Assembly (NCBI RefSeq): GCF_029360705.1 | Contig: NZ_JARKMX010000008.1 | Coordinates: 1,797,949 to 1,861,948 of the forward strand | Direction of reading: 5' to 3' | Source: Paraflavitalea pollutisoli | GTDB lineage: Bacteria > Bacteroidota > Bacteroidia > Chitinophagales > Chitinophagaceae | DNA: 64,000 bases | Shown: positions 1 to 9,418 of the stretch, piece by piece | Layout of the letters: each line of letters begins with the position of its first letter | Numbering within the stretch: the first letter of the stretch is position 1 | Notes under the pieces: generated by a model | The model's input: the letters and a program-made list of their open reading frames with translations, nothing else | What the model was told of the DNA's origin: nothing | The model's database searches: none | Position numbers and translations under genes: made by a program

Positions 1-1631
1 CCATATCCGCTGGTAGCTTCGACCTCTACCGTGCCCAGGCCGATATCACCGGTAGCCTCAACAAAAAGAAGAACCTCTACTTCCTCGCCGGCGCCGGCTA
101 CCAAAACGGCGGCAGCTTTACCCAGGCCTTCGACCGCCGCAGCCTGCAGTTGTATGGCGCCCTGAAATGGGAGATCGGCACCCGCACCACCTGGCAGGTC
201 AATGCGAATTACGTCAATGACGACGCCAGCAACAACTACCAGCCACGCGTACCCATCTACAACAGCCGCAGCAAAGACAGCATCTTCCTCGTACCCTACG
301 ATTTCAACCCGGGTACCGATAGCCGCTACAAAGGCAACAACCTGCAACTGCAGTCCATCATCGAGCACAGCTTCTCCGATCGCTGGAAGCTCAGTCTGCT
401 CACCGCCTACAACGAAGCACGTGCCCAAAGAGCTCAGTACTTCGCGGCCGGGTTCGTGCGCGCCACCGACAATACCGTCATGCGTTCCTACTCCTGGCAA
501 AACATCTACTCCCCGCAAACCACCGTCAACGGGTACCTCACCGGACAGCTGCGCAACGGAAAACTTCAACACCAGTTCATCACCGGTGCCGATGCTGCGC
601 TGTCGGTCAACAATTACCCACGGGGCATTCTCCAATATGCCGCCACCCGCATCCCCGTCTTCACCCCCGTCAAAGACGAACCCTACGATACCACGGGCAT
701 GGCTCGCTATACCGATTCCAAATGGGAGAAGTTTAACTATAACGTGATCGGTCTGTATATACAGGACCAGGTAACCCTCCTGGCTAACCTCAAGTTCCTG
801 GCCGGACTCCGTTACAACAACTACTTCCGCCGCTACAAAGCCGTCGACCACGACGACAACATCATGTACGACGAAAAGCCCGAACGCACCGAGAACTTTT
901 CACCCCGGCTCGGACTCGTTTACCAACCCACGAAAACTATATCCGTCTACCTCGATTACAATGAAGGCTTTGAACCCCATTACGGCAACTTCAGCGAGAA
1001 CGGCGGTCCCTTCGATCCCCTCACCTCTCGTCAATACGAGATTGGTGCCAAAGGCGAATTCTTCCAGGGACAGTTCCAGCCATTTATGTCGATCTACCAA
1101 AGCACGCGGAAGAATGTATTGCAGTCCGCCCCCCGCGATGGATTTCCGCAATGGCAGGAAGCTATTGGTGCAGTGAGAAGCCGTGGCGTGGAGATGGGTG
1201 CCAGAGGCGTATTGTTCAACAGCCTGCTGCTGATCGTCAACTACAATTACAACAAGACCAAGACCACCGAAAGCAAGAATCCCGCCGACATCGGACAGCT
1301 GTTTGCCAACAACCCGCAAAACTCCGCCAATGGATGGGCTCGCTACACCCTCACCAAAGGCACACTCAAAGGACTGTTTCTCGGAGGGGGCTTTCAATAT
1401 GTCGATAGCCGTTATTTCAGCGCGAAGAAACCAGCCACGGTGTATGTATTGGAAATGCCAGCCTATACCACCATCGATGCCCTGATCGGCTATCGCTACA
1501 AACAATACAGCTTACAGGTCAACGGCAACAACCTGGCCGACAAACGCTACGCCCTCAGCGGTGTCAGCAATTCTTATACGCCCGGCATGCCCCGCAACTG
1601 GCTCGTTACCCTCAGTTACGCACTTAAATAA
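1..1631 (+). CDS. TonB-dependent siderophore receptor, C-terminal part
   Basis: The reading frame is open from the left edge (codons in register with base 3) to the TAA at 1629-1631, so the N-terminal plug lies outside the window. The visible part is the beta-barrel: alternating aromatic/polar strands, a YIQDQ-type strand near 755-770, a GFEPHYGNF-like segment followed by a YEIGAKGEF strand, and a C-terminus with NNLADKRYALSG then PGMPRNWLVTLSYALK, which matches the end of siderophore receptors of the FhuE/FpvA type. It would import a ferric chelate across the outer membrane using TonB energy. The next gene starts 6 bp downstream, so it heads or belongs to the operon with the two ABC-2 permeases and the receptor ending at 6665. 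The substrate cannot be read from the sequence. Confidence 0.9.
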   Translation, partial: ISAGSFDLYRAQADITGSLNKKKNLYFLAGAGYQNGGSFTQAFDRRSLQLYGALKWEIGTRTTWQVNANYVNDDASNNYQPRVPIYNSRSKDSIFLVPYDFNPGTDSRYKGNNLQLQSIIEHSFSDRWKLSLLTAYNEARAQRAQYFAAGFVRATDNTVMRSYSWQNIYSPQTTVNGYLTGQLRNGKLQHQFITGADAALSVNNYPRGILQYAATRIPVFTPVKDEPYDTTGMARYTDSKWEKFNYNVIGLYIQDQVTLLANLKFLAGLRYNNYFRRYKAVDHDDNIMYDEKPERTENFSPRLGLVYQPTKTISVYLDYNEGFEPHYGNFSENGGPFDPLTSRQYEIGAKGEFFQGQFQPFMSIYQSTRKNVLQSAPRDGFPQWQEAIGAVRSRGVEMGARGVLFNSLLLIVNYNYNKTKTTESKNPADIGQLFANNPQNSANGWARYTLTKGTLKGLFLGGGFQYVDSRYFSAKKPATVYVLEMPAYTTIDALIGYRYKQYSLQVNGNNLADKRYALSGVSNSYTPGMPRNWLVTLSYALK

Positions 1632-1637
1632 ACCACC

Positions 1638-3044
1638 ATGTGGCATATCATCGCCAAAAAAGAAATACGACAGGCCTGGCGGGATAAATTATTCCTGACC
1701 CTCGCCGCCATTACCTGGTTGCTCCTCCTCGTAGCGGCAATCGGTGGCTATGCACGCTACCAGCAGGCACAGCAGCAACAACGCATGGCCAGTGACCAAC
1801 TACGCCAGGAATGGGAACACCAGGAAGCGAATCCGCATTCCGCGGCCCATTTCGGCACCTGGTTGTTCAAACCGCTCACCTTCCTCACGGTATACGACAA
1901 CGGCCTCAACAACTACACCGGTATCTCTTACCGGGTGGAAGCACACAAGCAACACGAGGTCAACCACAGCAACATACAGGATACCGACAGCCAGTTACGG
2001 TTTGGCGAATTATCCATCGCCCTCGTTTGCCAGTTGCTCGTGCCGCTGCTCATCGTCCTCCTCGCTTATGGATCCATTACCCGTGAACGCGAACAAAACA
2101 CCCTGCGCTTACTCCGCATCCAGGGCGGCAGTCATGCCGCCCTCCTGGCGGGCAAGATCGCCGGCAACTATGCCATGATCGTGTTGATCCTCTCTCCCGC
2201 CCTGCTGCTCCTGGCAGCAGGCGCCTGGATCTTTCAGCAACCAGACTTATTCACCCGCGCCGGGACATTCGTGGTAGCCTACCTGGGTTATTTTCTGCTC
2301 ATCACGATCCTGACGGTGATTATATCCGCCTGGAGCAAAAGTTCTTCAGGATCACTGTTCATCAATCTGGGAGCCTGGGTATGGTGCGCCGTGTTGCTGC
2401 CGCGCATCGCTGCCAACTGGGCCGATCAGGCAGCGCCCCTGCCCTCCCGCCACGCGTTCAACCTGCAGCTACAGGAAGGCTATAGCAAAGGGCTCGGCAA
2501 TGATGGAGCGGTGATGGATCGCCGCAAACGATTCGAACAACAGGTTTTGCAGCAATACAAAGTAGATTCGATCCAGCAGCTGCCCGTCAACTTCGATGGG
2601 CTCTCCATGCAGTACGGAGAAGACTACAGCGCTCTGGTATACCAACAGGTTGCGGCTACCACCGACAGCCTTATACGCTGCCAGCAACACTTGCTGGAGA
2701 ACGCCGCCTGGGCCAACCCCTTCATCGCCCTGCAGCAATTGTCCATGGGCCTTACGGCCACCGACTATTTCCACCACCTGGGTTTTCACCAACAGGCACG
2801 CGTGTACCGCGATGCTTTTATCCGCACGCTCAACCTCGACCTGGCCAAGAACGGCGGCAACTATGGCTCGTACGACTACAAAGTCGGTCCTGCCTTCTTC
2901 CGCAACACCCAGGACTTCCGGTATCGGCTACCGTCCACCAGCAACGCCATTGCTACCCATGGTCGTGCCTGGCTGGCCTTGATAGCCTGGCTCGGCATCG
3001 CCTGCTTACTGATTCCCTTCACCGCTCAAAAACTGGCTTACTGA
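1638..3044 (+). CDS. ABC-2 type permease, DUF3526 family (first copy)
   Basis: 468-residue inner-membrane protein. One membrane segment sits at residues 20-40, followed by a large extracytoplasmic loop (about 45-130), a cluster of helices at about 128-270 containing the cytoplasmic SITREREQNTLRLLRIQGG motif typical of ABC-2 permeases (Tyr/Arg-Glu-Arg-Glu..T after the second helix), a second long soluble loop (about 275-430), and a last helix at the C-terminus. This TM1-loop-TM cluster-loop-TM6 plan is that of DUF3526/NosY-like permeases. No ATPase is visible; it is probably encoded upstream of the window. The next permease starts 1 bp after this stop, so the two are probably translated together and form a heterodimer. 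The transported substrate is unknown. Confidence 0.85.
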   Translation: MWHIIAKKEIRQAWRDKLFLTLAAITWLLLLVAAIGGYARYQQAQQQQRMASDQLRQEWEHQEANPHSAAHFGTWLFKPLTFLTVYDNGLNNYTGISYRVEAHKQHEVNHSNIQDTDSQLRFGELSIALVCQLLVPLLIVLLAYGSITREREQNTLRLLRIQGGSHAALLAGKIAGNYAMIVLILSPALLLLAAGAWIFQQPDLFTRAGTFVVAYLGYFLLITILTVIISAWSKSSSGSLFINLGAWVWCAVLLPRIAANWADQAAPLPSRHAFNLQLQEGYSKGLGNDGAVMDRRKRFEQQVLQQYKVDSIQQLPVNFDGLSMQYGEDYSALVYQQVAATTDSLIRCQQHLLENAAWANPFIALQQLSMGLTATDYFHHLGFHQQARVYRDAFIRTLNLDLAKNGGNYGSYDYKVGPAFFRNTQDFRYRLPSTSNAIATHGRAWLALIAWLGIACLLIPFTAQKLAY

Positions 3045-3045
3045 T

Positions 3046-4458
3046 ATGAACCTATTCGCCGCCCTATTTCGATTGGAATGGTTCCGGCTAGTCCGCAGCC
3101 GCCTGCTGTTGATCAGTCTGATTGCCTTCACCGCCATCGCAGCGGGGGCCATCCACACCGGCCGCGTAGCCATGCAGGTGCGCGGGCAACAGCTCGACAG
3201 TATCCGTAACGCCTACCAGCGCGACTTCCAGGCACAGTGGCAACTCATCAACGATACCACCCCGGCGGGCAAAGCCAAAGCAGGCTCCGCCGGCATTGCC
3301 GCCGTTGTCAATTTCCGACTGCCACAAAACGCCCTCTGGCAACCGCGCTCCCTGCAAACACTGTCGGGCGGCATCAGCGACGTGCAGCCCTTTTATTACG
3401 CCGTACAAACGACCACCAACTACACCGAGCCGCCCAATATCCCCGTGAGCAACCCGGTGCGGCTGTTCGCCGGCAACTTCGATCTGGCCTTTGTCTGGCT
3501 CTACCTGTTGCCCTTGCTGATCATTGCGTATGGTTATCCGCTATACGCCGAAGAGCAGGAACGGGGCACCGCCGCCTTGCTGAGCATCCAGGGCCGCAGC
3601 CTGCGTCGCATCATAGCGGTCAAACTACTCTTCCGCATCACCCTTATCAGCGTACTCGTCGCCGGGATCAACGTTGCGGGCTTTATCGCGTCACCTGGCC
3701 AGCTTACCACGGCAGAAGTGGTGGCCTGGCTGTCGGTCACCCAGGGATATATCCTGCTTTGGGCGGCCATCGTCTGGCTCATTGTATCGCTCCGCACGGG
3801 CAGCACGCTGGCCGCCCTGCTGCTCACCGCTACCTGGCTGGTCACTACCATCGTAGCGCCGGCCGTCAGCAATATCTATGTGGCAGCCCGTTATCCGGTA
3901 CCGCTCCGCAGTGAACTGGCGTCTCTCCAACGGCACGAGTCGGAGCAGATCTGGTCCATGCCGCCCCGCGTGCTGGTCGACAGTTTCAATGCTGCACATC
4001 CGCAATACGCTGGCAGCAGTAATCCAGCCAAAGACACTGTGGGTATCAGCACCCGTTTTGTAGCCGGCTATTATTATTTATTGGAGAAAAGGGTGCAGCG
4101 GGCCGCTATCACCCAGGAGCGGGAATTGACACAACGCAACCAGTACTTCGCGCAAATGGCTGCCATCAATCCTGTACTCCACACTCAGCAACAGTACAAC
4201 CAGCTGGCAGGTTCCGGGTTCGACGATTACCAGCACTACCGTCGGCAGGTAGCCGCCTTTCAGCAGCAATGGAAAGGCTTCCTCTACCCCTTCCAGTTGG
4301 CCGACCAACGGCTCGGCACCGCGGAGTTCCAAAGCTTCCCGGTATTCAACGAGGCCAGGGCCATCGGCAACACCGGCATCACCTATGGACTGTATATACT
4401 GATCGCGGTAACAATGGCAGCAGGCTATGTCTTGTTCAATCGAAAAAAAGCTATATGA
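3046..4458 (+). CDS. ABC-2 type permease, DUF3526 family (second copy)
   Basis: 470 residues with the same plan as the preceding gene: an N-terminal membrane helix (about residues 13-35), an external domain, a helix pair around the YGYPLYAEEQERGTAALLSI segment (equivalent to the REREQNT motif of the first copy), three further helices, a second soluble domain rich in Gln/Arg, and a final helix before a basic tail (FNRKKAI). The two proteins are paralogous halves of one transporter. Its stop overlaps the start of the next gene (ATGA at 4455-4458), which implies translational coupling to the outer-membrane receptor downstream. Confidence 0.85.
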   Translation: MNLFAALFRLEWFRLVRSRLLLISLIAFTAIAAGAIHTGRVAMQVRGQQLDSIRNAYQRDFQAQWQLINDTTPAGKAKAGSAGIAAVVNFRLPQNALWQPRSLQTLSGGISDVQPFYYAVQTTTNYTEPPNIPVSNPVRLFAGNFDLAFVWLYLLPLLIIAYGYPLYAEEQERGTAALLSIQGRSLRRIIAVKLLFRITLISVLVAGINVAGFIASPGQLTTAEVVAWLSVTQGYILLWAAIVWLIVSLRTGSTLAALLLTATWLVTTIVAPAVSNIYVAARYPVPLRSELASLQRHESEQIWSMPPRVLVDSFNAAHPQYAGSSNPAKDTVGISTRFVAGYYYLLEKRVQRAAITQERELTQRNQYFAQMAAINPVLHTQQQYNQLAGSGFDDYQHYRRQVAAFQQQWKGFLYPFQLADQRLGTAEFQSFPVFNEARAIGNTGITYGLYILIAVTMAAGYVLFNRKKAI

Positions 4459-6665
4459 ACCTGTTCCATGAACCAATCCTTTCCTTCCTGCTGGCAACAG
4501 CAGTACCGGCTTTCGGGTGGGCGCAGCCAGCGCTCCCCGATACGGCCGGTAAGCAGCCATCGGCATTCCTGAAGGATACCCTGGTATTTCCGCGTACGGA
4601 TTCGATGCGCTCCGTGACGGTTACGGCCATCAAAAACAACCTGCAGGTAGAAAATGGCCGTATCACCATGAACCTGGCCAACAGCGCGCTGACCGCAGGC
4701 GCCTCGGCCTTCGAGCTATTGAAAAGAATGCCCGGCGTGGGCGTCACGCAGGATGACAACATCAGCCTTCGCGGCAGTGAAGGCGTACAGGTACTGATAG
4801 ATGGGAAAATGAATTACCTCACCGGCAAGCAACTCGCCGATCTGCTCAAAGGCATGAGTGGCGACAATATTGTACGCATCGAACTCCTCACTACCCCCAC
4901 CGCCAACTACGACGCAGCCGGCAATGCAGGCATCATCAACATCGTCACCCGTAAACGCACCACCCGTGGCTACGCCGTCGACCTGCGTACCACGGTCACC
5001 CGCGGCAGCACCTGGATGCACAACGAAAACATCAGTGCATCGGTGAATACGGGTACATGGAGTCTCTATGGTTCTTTCGACTACAATACCCCCAACCGGC
5101 AGGTGAACAGCACCAGCGGCAATACGATACCCGAAAACGGCACCTCCCTGCGACTACATCGCCAGAACACCAGCCGGTACCTGATCAAGTTTTATACAGG
5201 GCGCGCCGGCATCGATTACCAACTCAATAAGCACCACCAACTCAGTGCGCATTACCACGGTTACTTCGACGACTTCACCGCGCCGAAAGACGCCCTGGTT
5301 TATCGCTATGGACCGGATCAGCAGGTACATTCCACTGTACGCACCACCACCAACATCGTCGAACCCTATCACTACGACGCCGCCAACCTGGCCTGGACCT
5401 GGTGGCTCGATACCACCGGCAAAAAGCTCACGACGGAGGCGCATTATATCAGTTACCGCAATCTCTCGGACGCGCTCATGACCAGCACGCTCACCAGTGG
5501 TATCGACGGTGCACTACTGGAGAAAAATGCACTTCGGACTCACCAGCCCGGGTACATCACCATTCGGTCAGCGAAAGCAGACCTTGAATGGCCTACCCCG
5601 ACCATCTTATGGAAAGCCGGACTAAAATATGCCGGGGTAACCAACGACAACCACTACCGCTTCGATTCGCTGATCAATGATCGATATGAGGAAGCCAGCA
5701 GCATGTCTAACCACTTCCTGTATGAGGAACGGGTTGCAGCCGCCTACGTATCAGCCTTCAAAAAGATACAGCGCACCAGCTTCGTCGCCGGCTTGCGCAT
5801 CGAACACACCGACGCCAAAGGCCAAACGTTGAAAGACGGCAATTTCAATCGCTGGCAGTACACCAGCCTCTTCCCCAGCTTGTCCATTGACCAGGAATTA
5901 CACGACCACAAACTCAGTCTGTCATTGAGCCGCCGCATCAACCGGCCAGCTTATGCAGACCTCAATCCCGTCCGCTGGTACACGGATCAATATTTCTATT
6001 ATGCGGGCAACCCTTCACTGGTACCGGAAATGGCCTGGCTATTGTCGGCCGCCTGGACGGTTCACCGCAAATACATCCTCACCGCCAGCTATGCCCTGCG
6101 GGAAAACTATTTGACGAAAAGGCTGACGATGGACAGCAGTGCGAACGCGGTGAAAAGTCAGACGGCCAACTTTCGTAACCTACAGCGATTCGATCTCCTG
6201 GTGTCCGCCCCGTTCAGTGCAGGGCCCTGGAGCCTGCAGTTGAACGCGGGGATCAACCATAGCCGTTATCCGCTGTCACAGTTATCCGGCGAAACAACCC
6301 TCGCACGCTGGTCGGCCAACGTACAGCTACAGCAACAACTCCGGCTGCCGGCAGGTTTCCGGGCCGAACTCGCAGCTTATTATTATTCCAGTGAACTATG
6401 GGGGATTTACTTAAAGAGACCGCTGTACTATGTAGATGCCGGTTTACGCAAAAATTTCGGGCAGGATAAACTGACTGCACAGATCAGCCTTACCGATATC
6501 TTCCGTACCTATCGGCTACGTGGCACTTCCTTATCGAATACAACAGACTACTGGTACAATGATCGCCCGGAGGCACACCGCATCAGCCTGAGTCTGCAAT
6601 ACAGGATCGGCGGAAAATTGACGACCCGCAAAGCAACCCAGCTGGAAGAACAGGAACGGTTATGA
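4455..6665 (+). CDS. TonB-dependent outer-membrane beta-barrel receptor (OMP_b-brl_3 type)
   Basis: I place the start at the ATG at 4455, overlapping the previous stop; it gives a signal peptide (MNLFHEPILSFLLATAVPAFGWAQ) and 736 residues. The frame is open further upstream, but that part lies inside the permease gene. After a short linker comes a plug-like domain (about residues 50-165: FELLKRMPGVG, VLIDGKM, IELLTTPTANYDAAGNAGIINIVTRK), then a long beta-barrel. It lacks the carboxypeptidase-like N-terminal domain found in many family members. It belongs to the 'outer membrane beta-barrel protein' group of Bacteroidota receptors. The coupling to two ABC-2 permeases suggests that uptake and inner-membrane transport or export of the same compound are linked, but this is inference. 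Confidence 0.87.
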   Translation: MNLFHEPILSFLLATAVPAFGWAQPALPDTAGKQPSAFLKDTLVFPRTDSMRSVTVTAIKNNLQVENGRITMNLANSALTAGASAFELLKRMPGVGVTQDDNISLRGSEGVQVLIDGKMNYLTGKQLADLLKGMSGDNIVRIELLTTPTANYDAAGNAGIINIVTRKRTTRGYAVDLRTTVTRGSTWMHNENISASVNTGTWSLYGSFDYNTPNRQVNSTSGNTIPENGTSLRLHRQNTSRYLIKFYTGRAGIDYQLNKHHQLSAHYHGYFDDFTAPKDALVYRYGPDQQVHSTVRTTTNIVEPYHYDAANLAWTWWLDTTGKKLTTEAHYISYRNLSDALMTSTLTSGIDGALLEKNALRTHQPGYITIRSAKADLEWPTPTILWKAGLKYAGVTNDNHYRFDSLINDRYEEASSMSNHFLYEERVAAAYVSAFKKIQRTSFVAGLRIEHTDAKGQTLKDGNFNRWQYTSLFPSLSIDQELHDHKLSLSLSRRINRPAYADLNPVRWYTDQYFYYAGNPSLVPEMAWLLSAAWTVHRKYILTASYALRENYLTKRLTMDSSANAVKSQTANFRNLQRFDLLVSAPFSAGPWSLQLNAGINHSRYPLSQLSGETTLARWSANVQLQQQLRLPAGFRAELAAYYYSSELWGIYLKRPLYYVDAGLRKNFGQDKLTAQISLTDIFRTYRLRGTSLSNTTDYWYNDRPEAHRISLSLQYRIGGKLTTRKATQLEEQERL

Positions 6666-6764
6666 CCCGTACGACAACTCCCACCCCGGCAAAGCACGGA
6701 CCACCATTTTATAGAACAACCCAACTTATCCCTGGGTTGCCATAAATAGCATCCGTTATGGATC

Positions 6765-8363
6765 TCAGGCAGCGACCGCCATAGGTGGCTGCTCCCTGCT
6801 GGCTTTCACCTTATTGATCACCGCAAATACCACCAGGCTGATCAATGCCGCAGCCGACAGCCACGCTCCGATCAGGAAGATGGCCCTGATCGTTAGCAAT
6901 TGACTTTGGATACCGGTCGCCTTCGCGATCAACGCGATACCAACCCCTGTAGCTTCCGCAGGGGCAAAACCCTTCGCGGTCAGCAAGCCCGCATACACCT
7001 CCTGCTGTTGCGCCAGCAACGCCGTTCCCGGCGTCAACTTGCCGAGAAAGCCTTCTTTGAAGTGCTGGTTATAATACAACTGCAACGTATAAAAGCCCGC
7101 GATGGAATTGAGCACAGCGATGAACCGGGCGTATGTGCACACCACGATACCGGTAGTATTGCTGGCTGGCGGGATAGAGGCCAGGCAAAGGATGGTGATG
7201 GGAACAAACAACAAGCCACAGGCAAACCCCTGTAAGAATATGGGTAGGCACAATTGAGCAAATGACAGATCGGGCGTCAAATAGAGATATACCCAATAAT
7301 GATAACCTAACAATACAGCAAAGCCAACCAACAGCAGTTTGGGCAGGTGTAGCTTATTGGCGGCTACGGCCCTGACCACGATAAAGGTGGACAGGATCAC
7401 GCCAGCCACATTAAAAAAGCCGGCATCCACCACATCGGCAGCGCTCCAGTTGAGGACTGCTATAGCATAGCCGTATAACAGGTTGATGGTATCACGAATG
7501 CCATAAAACAATAACATAAGCGCCAGGCCGTACAAGAACTTTCCAGACCGGAATACCTGCAAATCGATCAATGGCCTTTTCAATATGGCCTGGCGGTAGA
7601 GAAAACCAGCGATCATCACCAGGCCAAGAAGCGCCATATACGTGATCGTCGCGCTGGAAAACCAATACTGCCGCGGACCATAGATCATCACGTAAGCAAA
7701 TGCAGTAGCACCAAACACAAACAACAAAAAACCAAACCAGTCCAATTGGTACAGGGGATAGGGCTTCCTGGCGGGGCTGGATTTAAACACCAATAGACAG
7801 AGCACCAGCGCCATCACCTGCAACCCGATGAGCCCGTAATACAAAGCTGTCCAATCGCTGGTGATAATTACCCGCGAACCGGCAATACCAATAATGATCC
7901 CGGCCGTAAGGATCAATGAAAAGAAAAGCGACACCCCTACCAGGATGCTCCTGGCGGCCGGCAGTGTGGAGAATACCACCACAAGAATACAACCCGCCAC
8001 CAACCCAGTACAAATGCCCACGAAAAAACGCAGCAGGGCAAACACCAACAGATCCTGCACATACAGGCAACAAATATTCAGCACAATGCCAGCCAGGAAA
8101 ACCGAGAGTAAATAAGTGCGCGTATTGAAAAAACGGATCAACCGGAACATGACCGGCAGGATAGCAATAATACCTACATACGCCGATTGAAAGGCAAATG
8201 AAATGTCTTCAGGTTGCGCACCATAAAAAGAAACGACATGGGCCTGAATGATGCCGAAAGAAGCAAACTGCGCGATCGCCGCAAAGAGTATCAACAGCAA
8301 TACGCACCGCACGAAGCCCATATACCCACCAAGCCGGTCGTGGAAATAGATCGTTTGCATCAT
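6765..8363 (-). CDS. MFS drug/compound exporter (EmrB/DHA2-like)
   Basis: 532 residues, almost entirely hydrophobic helices; the count is consistent with the 14-helix DHA2 subfamily. It starts with MMQTIYFHDRLGGYMGFVRC and has a basic C-terminal tail after the last helix. It is the last gene of a three-gene operon: the HlyD-type adaptor ends 3 bp upstream and a TolC-type channel precedes that. In EmrAB-TolC systems the MFS pump exports amphipathic compounds across both membranes by proton antiport. The canonical DHA2 motif A is weak, so the protein is divergent, and the substrate is unknown. Confidence 0.85.
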   Translation of the reverse strand: MMQTIYFHDRLGGYMGFVRCVLLLILFAAIAQFASFGIIQAHVVSFYGAQPEDISFAFQSAYVGIIAILPVMFRLIRFFNTRTYLLSVFLAGIVLNICCLYVQDLLVFALLRFFVGICTGLVAGCILVVVFSTLPAARSILVGVSLFFSLILTAGIIIGIAGSRVIITSDWTALYYGLIGLQVMALVLCLLVFKSSPARKPYPLYQLDWFGFLLFVFGATAFAYVMIYGPRQYWFSSATITYMALLGLVMIAGFLYRQAILKRPLIDLQVFRSGKFLYGLALMLLFYGIRDTINLLYGYAIAVLNWSAADVVDAGFFNVAGVILSTFIVVRAVAANKLHLPKLLLVGFAVLLGYHYWVYLYLTPDLSFAQLCLPIFLQGFACGLLFVPITILCLASIPPASNTTGIVVCTYARFIAVLNSIAGFYTLQLYYNQHFKEGFLGKLTPGTALLAQQQEVYAGLLTAKGFAPAEATGVGIALIAKATGIQSQLLTIRAIFLIGAWLSAAALISLVVFAVINKVKASREQPPMAVAA

Positions 8364-8366
8364 GCG

Positions 8367-9407
8367 TTATTGAGTAGTTTTTTGAATACTGACCTGCACA
8401 TTCATGCCCGCCTTCAATACCTGGGTAGCACTGTCGGTAAACAGGATCTTCACCGGCACGCGTTGAATGATCTTGACGAAATTGCCGGAAGAGTTATCCG
8501 CAGGTAATAAAGAGAACTTCGACCCTGTCGAAGCGGCAATCGCATCGATCCTGCCCGCGAATTGCCGCCCGGAAACGGCATCGGCCGTAATCACTACCGG
8601 CTGCCCTACATACATGCCATGCACCTGGGTTTCCTTGAAGTTGGCAATCACCCAGGTGTCGTTACTATTCACCACCGACACCAATGGCTGACCAGCCTGT
8701 ACCTGTTGCCCTTCCAGTATATTTTTCCTGCCTGTGTACCCACTGTAGGGCGATACAATGACGGTATAGCCCAGGTTTAACCGCGCCAGGCCGAGTAAAG
8801 CTTCCGCCCGCTTCCTGGCAGCAAACAAAGCAGCAAACCTCGATTGCAGTTCGCGCACTTTGCTGTCTCCGGTCTTCAGGCTGTTCTGTGCCGCACTGTA
8901 ATCACTCTGGGATATATCATACCTGGTTTGCACCTGCTCGAAATCCGATAACGTAACGGCCTCTTCTTTCAACAGGTTCTGAAAACGCCGCACATCCTGC
9001 TCCTGCTGCCACAACCGCGCCTTCGCCGCATGGATCTGGTCTTTGTTGACCAGGGTGGCCGTTTGCGCAGCCTGTATGGCAGCCATCAGTATCTCCTGCT
9101 GGGCACGGGTATCTTCCAGCAATGCCTCGGCTTCCTTTACCTTCTGCACATACTCGCGGTCGTCCAGTATCACCAGCGTATCGCCCTGCTTTACTGGCTG
9201 GTGTTCGCTGAACAGTACCTTTTTGATAAAGCCACCCGCACGGGCCGACACAGGATTGATATAGGCATCTACCTGCGCATCGTTGGTTGTTTCATAATGA
9301 CTGGCATGAACGAGATACCTGACCAGGTAGATCAGGGATACCACCACCACCGTTACGGCCAGTAGTTTGGTGAGTACATTGACAAAACTTCTTCTTGTGG
9401 GTTCCAT
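8367..9407 (-). CDS. HlyD/EmrA-family membrane fusion protein
   Basis: The frame is open upstream to 9692, but I choose the ATG at 9407 (MEPTRRSFVNVL...), which sits 11 bp after the TolC stop and gives a normal 346-residue adaptor; the extra N-terminus would lie inside the TolC gene. Order of parts: one N-terminal membrane helix (residues 10-30), first half of the lipoyl/barrel domain (TTNDAQVDAYINPVSARAGG, then a VLFSEHQPVKQGDTLVILDD turn), a long coiled-coil hairpin (about residues 90-200, rich in Ala/Gln/Glu), second lipoyl half (PYSGYTGRKNILEGQQVQAG) and the beta-barrel. It bridges the inner-membrane MFS pump and the outer-membrane channel. Confidence 0.9.
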   Translation of the reverse strand: MEPTRRSFVNVLTKLLAVTVVVVSLIYLVRYLVHASHYETTNDAQVDAYINPVSARAGGFIKKVLFSEHQPVKQGDTLVILDDREYVQKVKEAEALLEDTRAQQEILMAAIQAAQTATLVNKDQIHAAKARLWQQEQDVRRFQNLLKEEAVTLSDFEQVQTRYDISQSDYSAAQNSLKTGDSKVRELQSRFAALFAARKRAEALLGLARLNLGYTVIVSPYSGYTGRKNILEGQQVQAGQPLVSVVNSNDTWVIANFKETQVHGMYVGQPVVITADAVSGRQFAGRIDAIAASTGSKFSLLPADNSSGNFVKIIQRVPVKILFTDSATQVLKAGMNVQVSIQKTTQ

Positions 9408-9418
9408 ATGCTGATGAT

